Source of the DNA: an uncultured Pseudorhodobacter sp.
GTDB lineage: Bacteria > Pseudomonadota > Alphaproteobacteria > Rhodobacterales > Rhodobacteraceae
NCBI GenBank assembly: GCA_937910975.1
Contig: CALEMZ010000249.1
Span: 1 to 6,233, forward strand
DNA length: 6,233 bases
Direction: 5' to 3'
Shown here: positions 1 through 5,612 of the stretch, one piece after another
How positions within the stretch are numbered: the first letter of the stretch is position 1
Layout of the letters: every line of letters begins with the position of its first letter
The notes under the pieces: model-generated
What the model was told of the DNA's origin: nothing
The model's input: the letters and a program-made list of their open reading frames with translations, nothing else
Database searches by the model: none
Program-made: the position numbers and the translations under genes

Positions 1-663
1 GGACTTGGGTATTACCAGTTCAGCTATGTACCCGGTCAAAAAGCGGCACTCGAAGCCACGATGAAGGCCGCCGAAGAAGCAAAAGCTGTCGAAGCCGCCG
101 CCAAAGCCGTTGAAGAAGCGGCAATGAAAGCCGCCGAAGAGGCAAATGCGGTCGAAGCTGCTGCAAAAGCTATAGAAGAGGCAAAAGCTACGACTGAAGC
201 TGCCGCAAAAGCTGCGGAAGAAGCCGCCGCAAAAGCTGTAGAAGAAGCTGCAGCCGCAGCCGCCGAAGCGGCGAAGGCCGCTGAAGATGCAGCCGCAAAA
301 GCCGCTGAGGAAGCCGCGCTGACCGCCGAAGAAAGAGCTGCCACCGCTGAGGCCGAAGCCAAAGCCGCTGCCGAAGCGGCTGAAAAGGCTGCCGCCGATG
401 CTGCTGCCGCAGCCGAAGAAGAGGCGAAGGCCGCTGCCGAGGCTGCCGAAAAAGCCGCTGCTGATGCAGCCGCCGCGATGGACCCGGCCAAGCTGTTTGA
501 TGCAGCCAATTTCGACGCGACTCAGGTCGGCACCATGATCGACAGCTCCGCGCTGGATGATGCGACCAAAGCGACGCTGAAATCGGTTGTTGAGGCAGCT
601 GCCAGCAACCCGCTGTTGCTGCAAGGCGCGCTGGATCAAGTGAAAGCTGCATTGGGTCTTTGA
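1..663 (+). CDS. Alanine-rich repetitive helical protein, 3' part (N-terminus outside window)
   Basis: The frame is open from the first base of the window to a TGA at 661-663, so the gene starts upstream and ATG 61 is only an internal Met. The first 20 visible residues (GLGYYQFSYVPGQ...) have aromatic and glycine character, and could be the end of a membrane anchor or signal segment; this is inference. From 61 to about 477 come 139 residues made only of A, E, K, V, D, T, M, N, I, L and R, with no Gly, Pro, Ser, Gln, Cys or aromatic residue. This implies one long, net-acidic alpha helix or coiled coil. It contains two sets of internal repeats (61-186 and 355-477). A distinct C-terminal segment of about 60 residues (MDPAKLFDAANF... 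to ...VKAALGL) looks like a small helical domain. I do not recognise a named family. A TolA-like helical spacer is the nearest architectural analogy. A histone-like role is unlikely because Glu outnumbers Lys. The gene ends just before a strong terminator. Confidence 0.8.
   Translation, partial: GLGYYQFSYVPGQKAALEATMKAAEEAKAVEAAAKAVEEAAMKAAEEANAVEAAAKAIEEAKATTEAAAKAAEEAAAKAVEEAAAAAAEAAKAAEDAAAKAAEEAALTAEERAATAEAEAKAAAEAAEKAAADAAAAAEEEAKAAAEAAEKAAADAAAAMDPAKLFDAANFDATQVGTMIDSSALDDATKATLKSVVEAAASNPLLLQGALDQVKAALGL
61..186 (+). repeat. Tandem 63-bp (21-residue) coding repeat, two copies
   Basis: Copy 1 is 61-123 and copy 2 is 124-186. Each encodes the pattern MKAAEEA-x-AVEAAAKA-x-EEA-x. The copies differ at three residues (K/N, V/I, A/K) and at several synonymous sites. 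Twenty-one residues equals three heptads, which fits a coiled coil or an extended helix in the alanine-rich protein. Confidence 0.85.
355..477 (+). repeat. Tandem 66-bp (22-residue) coding repeat, second copy 57 bp
   Basis: Copy 1 is 355-420 and copy 2 is 421-477. The first 19 residues of each copy (EAKAAAEAAEKAAADAAAA) are identical. However, 13 of the 19 codons differ synonymously, so the amino-acid repeat is exact while the DNA has diverged. The 22-residue period equals two hendecads and differs from the 21-residue period at the start of the gene. Confidence 0.85.
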
Positions 664-684
664 TCCAATCAAAACCCAAAAAAG

Positions 685-716
685 AAAAGCCGCGCAAAGA
701 GTTGCGCGGCTTTTTT
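685..716. terminator. Strong bidirectional rho-independent terminator
   Basis: A 13-bp perfect stem (AAAAGCCGCGCAA at 685-697 pairing with 702-714) closes an AGAG loop and ends in a run of six T at 711-716. Read on the minus strand, the same hairpin ends in TTTTCTTTTTT. It can therefore stop transcription of both the alanine-rich gene (stop at 661-663) and the convergent fpr gene (stop at 737-739). Confidence 0.93.
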
Positions 717-736
717 AATGTTTTGGATTAGCGGCG

Positions 737-1588
737 TCAGATACCTTCGCCCACAAAAGCCTTTTCCACCACATACTCCAGCGGTCCCGAATTGGCCCCT
801 TCGCGCAGGCCAAAGCTTTCCAGCACCGCCTTCACATCCACATTGAAGGCCAATGAGCCGCAGACCATGGCGCGATCCTCAGCTTGGTTCATGCGCGGCA
901 GGTCAAGGTCCTGGAACACTTTGCCAGAAGTCAGATTGTCGGTGATACGGCCCATATGCGGCGTTTCTTCGCGGGTTGTGGTGGGGTAATAGAGCAGCTT
1001 GCCCTCCACCATCTCGCCGATCAGCTCATCGGCCTTCAGGTTTTCGACCAGTTGGCGGCCATATTCCAGCTCATCCGCCGTGCGGCAGGTGTGCATCATG
1101 ATCACCTGATCGTATTTCTCATAGGTTTCCGGGTCGCGCATCAGGCTGGCAAAGGGCGCAATTCCGGTGCCGGTGGCCAGAAACCAAATCCGCTTGCCGG
1201 GCAGCAGCGCATCATGCACCAGCGTGCCCACAGGCTTGGGCCGCAAGATAATCTCATCCCCGACCTTGATGTGTTGAAGCTTGGAGGTTAGCGGCCCATC
1301 CGGCACCTTGATCGAATAAAACTCCAACGCCTCATCCCAATTGGGCGAGGCGATGGAATAGGCGCGCAGCAAGGGTTTGCCATTGTCGCCCATCAGCCCG
1401 ATCATCACGAATTCACCCGAGCGAAAGCGCAAAGATTGCGGCCGCGTCACGCGGAAGGAAAACAGGCGGTCCGTCCAATGCTTCACCGAGGTGACAATCT
1501 GCGCATCCGGCAGATGCGCTTTGGCGGCTTTGGCGGGGGCAGCCGGGGTTTGGGAGGCGGCGTCGGTCAAGGTCAGGCTTTCATTCAT
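737..1588 (-). CDS. fpr: Ferredoxin-NADP+ reductase (FAD-dependent, bacterial Fpr type)
   Basis: This cytoplasmic flavoprotein of 283 residues moves electrons between NADP(H) and ferredoxin or flavodoxin. The N-terminal FAD-binding barrel spans about residues 28-125 and carries the flavin motif RAYS at 75-78. The NADP-binding domain spans about 130-255, with GTGIAPF at 140-146 and CGS at 243-245. The C-terminus, VEKAFVGEGI, is the tail of Rhodobacter-type Fpr (from memory of the R. capsulatus protein). The start at 1588 is preferred over an in-frame ATG at 1654 because family similarity begins near LPDAQ (27-31) and the longer form would add 22 unrelated residues. The Shine-Dalgarno sequence is weak (AGAGA close to the ATG). 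The gene lies 80 bp downstream of DUF934 on the same strand. It may be read with the sulfite-reduction operon or from its own promoter near the CRP/FNR-like box at 1631-1644. Given that context, it plausibly reduces the ferredoxin that feeds the sirohaem reductase. Confidence 0.95.
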   Translation of the reverse strand: MNESLTLTDAASQTPAAPAKAAKAHLPDAQIVTSVKHWTDRLFSFRVTRPQSLRFRSGEFVMIGLMGDNGKPLLRAYSIASPNWDEALEFYSIKVPDGPLTSKLQHIKVGDEIILRPKPVGTLVHDALLPGKRIWFLATGTGIAPFASLMRDPETYEKYDQVIMMHTCRTADELEYGRQLVENLKADELIGEMVEGKLLYYPTTTREETPHMGRITDNLTSGKVFQDLDLPRMNQAEDRAMVCGSLAFNVDVKAVLESFGLREGANSGPLEYVVEKAFVGEGI

Positions 1589-1599
1589 AATCTCTTTGT

Positions 1600-1614
1600 C
1601 CGGCCTTAAGCCGG
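1600..1614 (-). other. Small stem-loop in the fpr leader
   Basis: The sequence CCGGC - CTTAA - GCCGG can form a 5-bp GC stem with a 5-nt loop, 11 bases upstream of the fpr start codon. No T-run follows on either strand, so it is not a terminator. It could affect fpr translation or mRNA processing, but it is short enough to be chance. Confidence 0.25.
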
Positions 1615-1630
1615 TATCCTTTGTGTAGCT

Positions 1631-1644
1631 TTGATCTATGTCAG
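1631..1644. promoter_or_regulatory. Candidate FNR/CRP-family binding site upstream of fpr
   Basis: TTGATCTATGTCAG matches the alphaproteobacterial FNR/DNR-type pattern TTGAY-N4-RTCAA at all but the final base. It lies in the 80-bp gap between DUF934 and fpr, centred about 50 bp upstream of the fpr start codon. That position suits control of an fpr-specific promoter. No convincing -35/-10 pair was identified beside it, so the call rests on the motif and its position. Confidence 0.4.
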
Positions 1645-1668
1645 AGGGAAGCAAATAGCCCGCTTTGC

Positions 1669-2076
1669 TCAGGCGCGCAGACGCGATTGGTGGTCATGCG
1701 CCTGCCAATCGGCGCGGGCGAGCCATTGTTCGGCAGGTTGGCGCTGTGCCAACGCATCTGAGATTTCCACCTCATCAAAGCCCACGCGCCGCGCCATCGC
1801 GTATTGGTCGGCCAAAACATGGCCACGCGCGCGCAGCCGCCCCTTGAAGCCCATCATCCGCAGCCGCCGCGCCAACGTAAAGCCGCGCCCATCACTGAAG
1901 CTGGGAAAATCGATGCGGATCAGGCGCATATCTTCCAGATAGGCGGTCAGCGCGGTTGGATCATCACTGTTGGTCAGATCAAGCGCGCCTTCGTGGAAGG
2001 GCAGTTGCGCCAGCGAGGTAAAAGCGGGGATCGGGATTTCAGTGCTAAAGCCCGTGTCGGTAACAATAATGCTCAT
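1669..2076 (-). CDS. DUF934 family protein, sulfite-reduction operon partner
   Basis: The 135-residue product has the DUF934 core at about residues 55-105: IDFPSFSDGRGFTLARRLR, then GRLRARGHVLADQ, then RRVGFDEVEI. These proteins are typically encoded beside sirohaem sulfite/nitrite reductases and CysH. Their biochemical role is unproven; some databases call them predicted oxidoreductases. There is no signal peptide or membrane segment, so the protein is probably cytoplasmic. Its ATG overlaps the cysH TGA (ATGA, 2073-2076), and a perfect AGGAGG (2084-2089) lies 7 bases upstream, which fixes the start. That strong site could keep translation going even if cysH translation stops early because of its frameshift. 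The family assignment is confident; a role supporting sulfite reduction is inferred from context only. Confidence 0.9.
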   Translation of the reverse strand: MSIIVTDTGFSTEIPIPAFTSLAQLPFHEGALDLTNSDDPTALTAYLEDMRLIRIDFPSFSDGRGFTLARRLRMMGFKGRLRARGHVLADQYAMARRVGFDEVEISDALAQRQPAEQWLARADWQAHDHQSRLRA

Positions 2077-2823
2077 GCGGCGTCCTCCTGAGGGAAGCGG
2101 ACCATTTTACCGTCGATAAAATGGATGCCGCATTCTGTTTTTTCGGTTCCGCGCCAACGGCCTGCGCGCGGGTCTTCACCCTCCTTGACGGGCGAAGTGC
2201 AAGGCGCGCAGCCGATGCTGGGATAGCCCTTGGCAACCAGCGGGTGGAGCGGCAGGCGATTGTTGACGATGTAATCTTCAAGGTCGTCGCGGGCCCAATG
2301 CGCCAGCGGATTGATCTTCAGTCGATGCCCGCCCTCGGCCTCAAAAAACTCCACCTCGGCGCGTGTGCCGGACTGGAAGCGTTTGCGCCCTGTGATCCAG
2401 GCGTCAAACCCGTCCAGCGCGGTTTCCAACACCTCAGTCTTGCGCAGCGCGCAGCAGGCATCGGTGCTGATCTGATGGAGCGCGCCATCCGGGTCATCCA
2501 TTGCAAGGCGCGCGGGGGGGGGCAGTGAGCGATCGAATATCGGTGAGGTACAGCCTCTCCGCCAGCGTTTGCTGATAGGCCAGTGTTTCGGGAAACAGCA
2601 TTTGTGTGTCAATGAACAGCACCGGCGTATGCGGGCTGATGACCGAAAGCAGGTGCAGTAGCACCACCGATTCCGCGCCAAAACTGGACACCAGCGCCAC
2701 GCGGCCCACATCGCGATCACGCAAGGCATGTTCCAAAACCGCCGTGGCCCCATGATGGCGGTAGCGGGCGTTCAGCCCGGCAACCCGTTCCGCCATTGGC
2801 CCAAAATCATTGTCACGCGGCAT
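2073..2823 (-). pseudogene. cysH: Assimilatory APS reductase CysH, frameshifted at a C9/G9 run
   Basis: Intact, this thioredoxin-dependent enzyme would reduce adenylylsulfate to sulfite. Two overlapping frames together encode a normal-length 249-residue protein. Frame one gives residues 1-103, with the PP-loop-like SSFGAESVVLLHL (46-58) and FIDTQMLFPET (70-80). Frame two gives the rest: CC (123-124), WITGRKRFQ (142-150), CAPC (205-208) and the catalytic ECGIH (230-234). The CC...CxxC set ligates [4Fe-4S] and points to APS rather than PAPS as substrate. The break is in the homopolymer at 2514-2522. With nine C on the coding strand, translation ends at 2494 after 109 residues; with eight, the frame continues as TAPPARLAMDDPDGALHQ. 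The start at 2823 is supported by GAGGGA (2831-2836) 7 bases upstream and an 11-bp overlap with the reductase gene. All motifs on both sides are intact, so a sequencing error, a very recent mutation or tract-length variation are the options. Confidence 0.9.
2514..2522. repeat. G9 homopolymer tract (C9 in cysH sense) at the frameshift
   Basis: Nine consecutive G on the plus strand interrupt the cysH frame; the coding strand reads gC9gcgcgcc. Removing one base joins both halves of CysH exactly, with no other change needed. Tracts of this length are prone to polymerase slippage in cells and to homopolymer miscalls in sequencing. Confidence 0.95.
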
Positions 2824-4483
2824 TGCGTTTTCCCTCATCGGGGTAGAGTGCTGCTTTGAAAGGCCCAAGGCCAAGGCGGCGATAGGCTTGGAGGAAGGTT
2901 TCCGCAGCATTTTCGCGTTGCTTGAGGTAGGCCGCAATCAGGCGCTCAATCGCAGGCACAATCTCATCATAGGCGAAACCGGGGCCGGCGCGTTCGCCGA
3001 TCACGGCGGTTTCAGTACCATCGCCGCCCAGCGTGATTTGGTAGTTTTCCACACCCGCGCGGTCCAGCCCCAGAATGCCGATATGGCCGACATGGTGATG
3101 GCCGCAAGCGTTGATGCAGCCCGAGATCTTTATCTTCAGCGGGCCGATGTCATGCTCCAGCTTCAATTCCTCAAACCGCGTCGCGATCTGCTGGGCCACG
3201 GGGATTGAGCGGGCCGTTGCCAAGGCGCAGTAATCCATGCCGGGGCAGGCAATAATGTCGGAAATCAACCCGACATTGGCTGTCTCCAACCCCGAGCCGC
3301 GAAGTGCCGCGTGCAGGCCGGGTAGGTCGGACAGATGAACATGCGGTAAAATGACATTTTGCTCGTGGCTGATGCGAATTTCGGAATGGCCGAACCGCTC
3401 CGACAGATCGGCGATCAGCCGCATCTGCGCCGAAGTGGCATCGCCGGGTGTGTCGCCATGCTTTTTCAGGCTGATGGTCACGATCCGGTAATCGGGGTCG
3501 CGGTGCGCTGCAAGATTGGTATCAGCCCAAGAGCGGAACACCGGGTCTGCCTTGTAAAAGGCGCCGTAGGCGGCGGTATCGGCGCGGCGAAGGTCCGGGG
3601 CTGAGAAGGCGGCCTCGATCTGCGCCAGAAGCGCTTGATCATTGCCGCCAAACTGGGCGCGCAATTCCACAAACCGCGCTTCGATCAAACGGGAAAGTTC
3701 TTCTTTTCCCGTCTCATGCAGGGTGATCTTGATGCGCGCCTTATACTTGTTATCGCGCCGCCCCAGCATGTTGTAAACCGACAGAACCGCCTCGACATAG
3801 GGTAGTAGGTCGGCCTTGGGCAAGAAGTCGCGGACCGTGGCACCAATGATGGGCGTGCGGCCAAGGCCACCGCCAACGATCACCTCAAACCCCGGCGCGC
3901 CTGCTGCATTGCGCACCATGCGCAGCCCGATGTCATGCGCGCGGGTCACAGCGCGGTCATTGGGGGCGCCGGTGATGGCGATCTTGAACTTGCGCGGCAG
4001 AAACTGAAACTCCGGATGATCGGTGGACCATTGGCGCAGCAGTTCCGCCACGGGGCGGGGGTCTTCAATCTCATCGGCTGCGGCACCTGCGAAATGGTCG
4101 GCGGTGACATTGCGGATGGTGTTGCCCGAGGTCTGGATTGCATGCATGCCCACATCCGCCAGATCCGACAGGATCGCCGGAATATCGGTCAGCTTGGGCC
4201 AGTTGAACTGGATGTTCTGGCGGGTGGTGAAATGGCCATAGCCCTTATCATAGGTGTCGGCAATCTGGGCCAGCGCGCGCATCTGGCGCGGGTTGATGGT
4301 GCCATAGGGAATGGCGACGCGCAGCATATAGGCGTGCAATTGCAGATAGACGCCATTCATCAGGCGAAAGGGTTTGAACTCATCTTCCGTCAGCGCACCG
4401 CTGATCCGGCGTTCCACTTGCGCCGCGAATTGTGCGGTGCGCGCACGCACGAAATGCGCGTCGAAATCGGTGTAATTATACAT
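2813..4483 (-). CDS. cysI: Sirohaem/[4Fe-4S] sulfite (or nitrite) reductase, ferredoxin-type
   Basis: The 556-residue cytoplasmic enzyme has the duplicated nitrite/sulfite reductase fold. The first ferredoxin-like half-domain spans about residues 35-110 and includes HFTTRQNIQ (84-92). The first haem/Fe-S domain follows with SGNTIRNVTADH (119-130) and RKFKIAITG (164-172). The second half-domain lies at about 335-400. The metal-binding Cys residues sit at 413 and 419 (CPGMDYC) and at 456 and 460 (SGCINACGHHHVGHIG). This is the C-x5-C...C-x3-C set that holds the [4Fe-4S] cluster, with one Cys bridging to sirohaem. It reduces sulfite to sulfide; nitrite to ammonia cannot be excluded from sequence, but the cysH and SUMT neighbours favour sulfite. 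No CysJ partner is present, so ferredoxin, perhaps recharged by Fpr, is the likely donor. The start at 4483 is chosen because GGAG lies 7 bases upstream and the ATG overlaps the DUF2849 stop by 8 bp. The frame is open further upstream, but that extension lies inside DUF2849. Confidence 0.93.
   Translation of the reverse strand: MYNYTDFDAHFVRARTAQFAAQVERRISGALTEDEFKPFRLMNGVYLQLHAYMLRVAIPYGTINPRQMRALAQIADTYDKGYGHFTTRQNIQFNWPKLTDIPAILSDLADVGMHAIQTSGNTIRNVTADHFAGAAADEIEDPRPVAELLRQWSTDHPEFQFLPRKFKIAITGAPNDRAVTRAHDIGLRMVRNAAGAPGFEVIVGGGLGRTPIIGATVRDFLPKADLLPYVEAVLSVYNMLGRRDNKYKARIKITLHETGKEELSRLIEARFVELRAQFGGNDQALLAQIEAAFSAPDLRRADTAAYGAFYKADPVFRSWADTNLAAHRDPDYRIVTISLKKHGDTPGDATSAQMRLIADLSERFGHSEIRISHEQNVILPHVHLSDLPGLHAALRGSGLETANVGLISDIIACPGMDYCALATARSIPVAQQIATRFEELKLEHDIGPLKIKISGCINACGHHHVGHIGILGLDRAGVENYQITLGGDGTETAVIGERAGPGFAYDEIVPAIERLIAAYLKQRENAAETFLQAYRRLGLGPFKAALYPDEGKRNAA
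2831..2836 (-). promoter_or_regulatory. Ribosome binding site of cysH
   Basis: GAGGGA on the minus strand lies 7 bases before the ATG at 2823, inside the end of the reductase gene. It decides the cysH start: the same frame stays open upstream to at least 2937, but those residues (MRPTSSNAKM...) only shadow the reductase reading frame. Confidence 0.7.
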
Positions 4484-4781
4484 GGTCCGGCTCCACTTGC
4501 TTGCCGTGGGCGTAGTTGGAGGGGCCGCGCATGCGGAACGCCTCGCGAAAATGGACAGGCTCCGGGCCATTTTGGCCTTTGCGCGCATCGGCCAGATAGG
4601 CCCCGACGGCGCTTTTGGCGCGGGCTGCGTCCAGCAGGCGCAACTGCGCGTGGGCCTCATCCTCGATCAGCTCCGCCTCGGCGTGGTGGCGTGACCATTG
4701 GTCATCGGCGGTGAGATAAATCACATCGCCAGCCAAAAGGTCGTTCGCGGTAATGATTTTTGCGGTGAAAGCGCGGCTCAT
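4476..4781 (-). CDS. DUF2849 family small protein
   Basis: The 101-residue product fits the DUF2849 family by length, by the N-terminal pattern (FTAKIITANDLLAGDVIYLTADDQWS, about residues 5-30) and by position between SUMT and the sirohaem reductase. It has no membrane segment or cysteine. Residues 32-56 are helical and charged. The C-terminus carries FREAFRMRGPSNY (78-90). The start is secure: the ATG overlaps the SUMT stop (ATGA, 4778-4781) and an AGGAGG lies 7 bases upstream. Function is unknown. The invariable sirohaem-reductase context I recall for this family suggests help with reductase maturation, cofactor delivery or electron donation, but this is inference. Confidence 0.88.
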   Translation of the reverse strand: MSRAFTAKIITANDLLAGDVIYLTADDQWSRHHAEAELIEDEAHAQLRLLDAARAKSAVGAYLADARKGQNGPEPVHFREAFRMRGPSNYAHGKQVEPDHV

Positions 4782-5539
4782 GCCTGGGCCTCCTGAAGTT
4801 GGGGAAGGGAGAGGGCGGCGGCGCGGGGTGCCAGGCCGTAAAGCAAGACCGCCGGGCCATTGGCGCGCGCCACCGCCTGCGGCAGATCGGCCAGCGTTGC
4901 GGCGATGATCTGCTGATCAGGGCGCGAGACATTGGCGATCACGCTGACGGGGGTATCGGCTGCCGCGCCGTGCATCATCAGTCGGCCCTGAATGAAGCGC
5001 GCGGATTTCTTGCCCATATAGATCGCAGCCACCTCACCCGCACCTGCGATGCCAGCCCAGTCCTGATCGGCAAAGCCTGCCATATCATGGCCGGTGACGA
5101 TGCGCAGGGCGCGGTTGCGGCCCCGACGCGTCAGCGACTGGCCGATTTCGGCGGCGGCGACCACAGCCGAGGTCAGACCGGGGAGGATGGTAAAGGCAAG
5201 GCCTGCGGCCTCCAGCGCTTCCATCTCTTCATCCAGCCGACCGAAAATTCCGCAGTCGCCGCCTTTAAGGCGCACCACCCGCTTGCCGCTGCGCGCATGG
5301 GCGACGAGGCTTGCGTCAATGTCGTGCTGGCTGGCGGAGGGGCCAAAACCCTCTTTGCCGACATCGATCCGTCGCGTGTGAGCCGGGATCAGCGCCAGAA
5401 CCTCAGGCCCGACCAAACGGTCATGGACCACCACGTCAGCCTTTTGCAGCGCGTGAAACGCCCCCAGCGTTAAATGCGCCGCCGCACCGGGGCCAGCGCC
5501 GACAAAGGTCACGCTTTGGGGAAGGGGCAGGTTTTGCAT
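4778..5539 (-). CDS. cobA: Uroporphyrinogen-III C-methyltransferase (SUMT)
   Basis: The 253-residue SAM-dependent enzyme methylates uroporphyrinogen III at C2 and C7 to give precorrin-2, the branch point to sirohaem and cobalamin. It has the tetrapyrrole methylase fold: GAGPG (14-18), ADVVVHDRLV (34-43), VVRLKGGD (88-95) with FGR (99-101), LPGLTSA (119-125), IVTGHD (147-152) and YMGKKSA (174-180). It is only the methyltransferase domain. The dehydrogenase/ferrochelatase half of enterobacterial CysG is absent, so sirohaem completion must be encoded elsewhere. The usual PFVFGRGGEE stretch is replaced by CGIFGRLDEE and the usual LTHR by LTRRGRNRALR; I believe related variants occur in Rhodobacterales homologues. 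GAGGA (5546-5550) lies 6 bases before the ATG. As first gene of the sulfite-reduction operon it probably serves sirohaem rather than B12. It could equally be named cysG. Confidence 0.92.
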   Translation of the reverse strand: MQNLPLPQSVTFVGAGPGAAAHLTLGAFHALQKADVVVHDRLVGPEVLALIPAHTRRIDVGKEGFGPSASQHDIDASLVAHARSGKRVVRLKGGDCGIFGRLDEEMEALEAAGLAFTILPGLTSAVVAAAEIGQSLTRRGRNRALRIVTGHDMAGFADQDWAGIAGAGEVAAIYMGKKSARFIQGRLMMHGAAADTPVSVIANVSRPDQQIIAATLADLPQAVARANGPAVLLYGLAPRAAALSLPQLQEAQA

Positions 5540-5566
5540 GGGGTGTCCTCACTTGGTTATTGCGCC

Positions 5567-5579
5567 AATGTAGAACATT
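5567..5579. promoter_or_regulatory. Candidate operator dyad 1
   Basis: AATGT-AGA-ACATT is a perfect 5-bp inverted repeat with a 3-base centre, 28 bases upstream of the cobA start. Its length and AT content suit an Lrp/AsnC-type operator. It shares TAGAA with the palindrome at 5621-5632. Confidence 0.4.
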
Positions 5580-5596
5580 TTCCTGTATTTGCGCCA

Positions 5597-5612
5597 TATA
5601 CCCTTGCGTATA
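5597..5612. promoter_or_regulatory. Candidate operator dyad 2
   Basis: TATACCCTTGCGTATA contains inverted arms TATAC/GTATA with a 6-base centre. Its centre lies 31.5 bp from dyad 1 and 22 bp from dyad 3, near three and two helical turns. The short arms mean chance occurrence is possible. Confidence 0.3.

Noticed and set aside
61..477. Histone H1-like DNA-binding protein
   Set aside because: Ala/Lys-rich tails of that kind are strongly basic. Here Glu and Asp outnumber Lys and Arg, so the segment is acidic.
36..509. Minus-strand Ala/Ser-rich open frame opposite the alanine-rich gene
   Set aside because: Reverse reading of alternating Ala/Glu/Lys codons gives Ala/Ser/Phe automatically. There is no start signal, and the plus-strand frame has a proper stop and terminator.
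1589..1654. Upstream ATG of fpr at 1654
   Set aside because: The extra residues (MLPSDIDQSYTKD...) match nothing in the Fpr family, and the longer gene would run through the FNR/CRP-like box and leader. The start at 1588 gives the expected length.
1650..1669. AGCAAA/TTTGCT hairpin at the end of DUF934 as a terminator
   Set aside because: The stem has only six mostly AT pairs, an 8-base loop and no T-run on the transcribed strand, so it would not reliably end transcription before fpr.
4484..4660. In-frame upstream extension of the reductase
   Set aside because: The added 59 residues lie within DUF2849 in another frame and have no family similarity. ATG 4483 has a ribosome binding site and an 8-bp overlap typical of this operon.
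3935..4714. Long plus-strand open frame (259 codons) opposite the reductase and DUF2849 genes
   Set aside because: It lies antisense to a reductase with complete conserved motifs, has no ribosome binding site and shows no recognisable domain. High-GC codon structure easily leaves the opposite strand open.
4799..5473. Plus-strand open frame (224 codons) opposite the SUMT gene
   Set aside because: It is a shadow of SUMT, which has all its family motifs. The translated sequence resembles no family.
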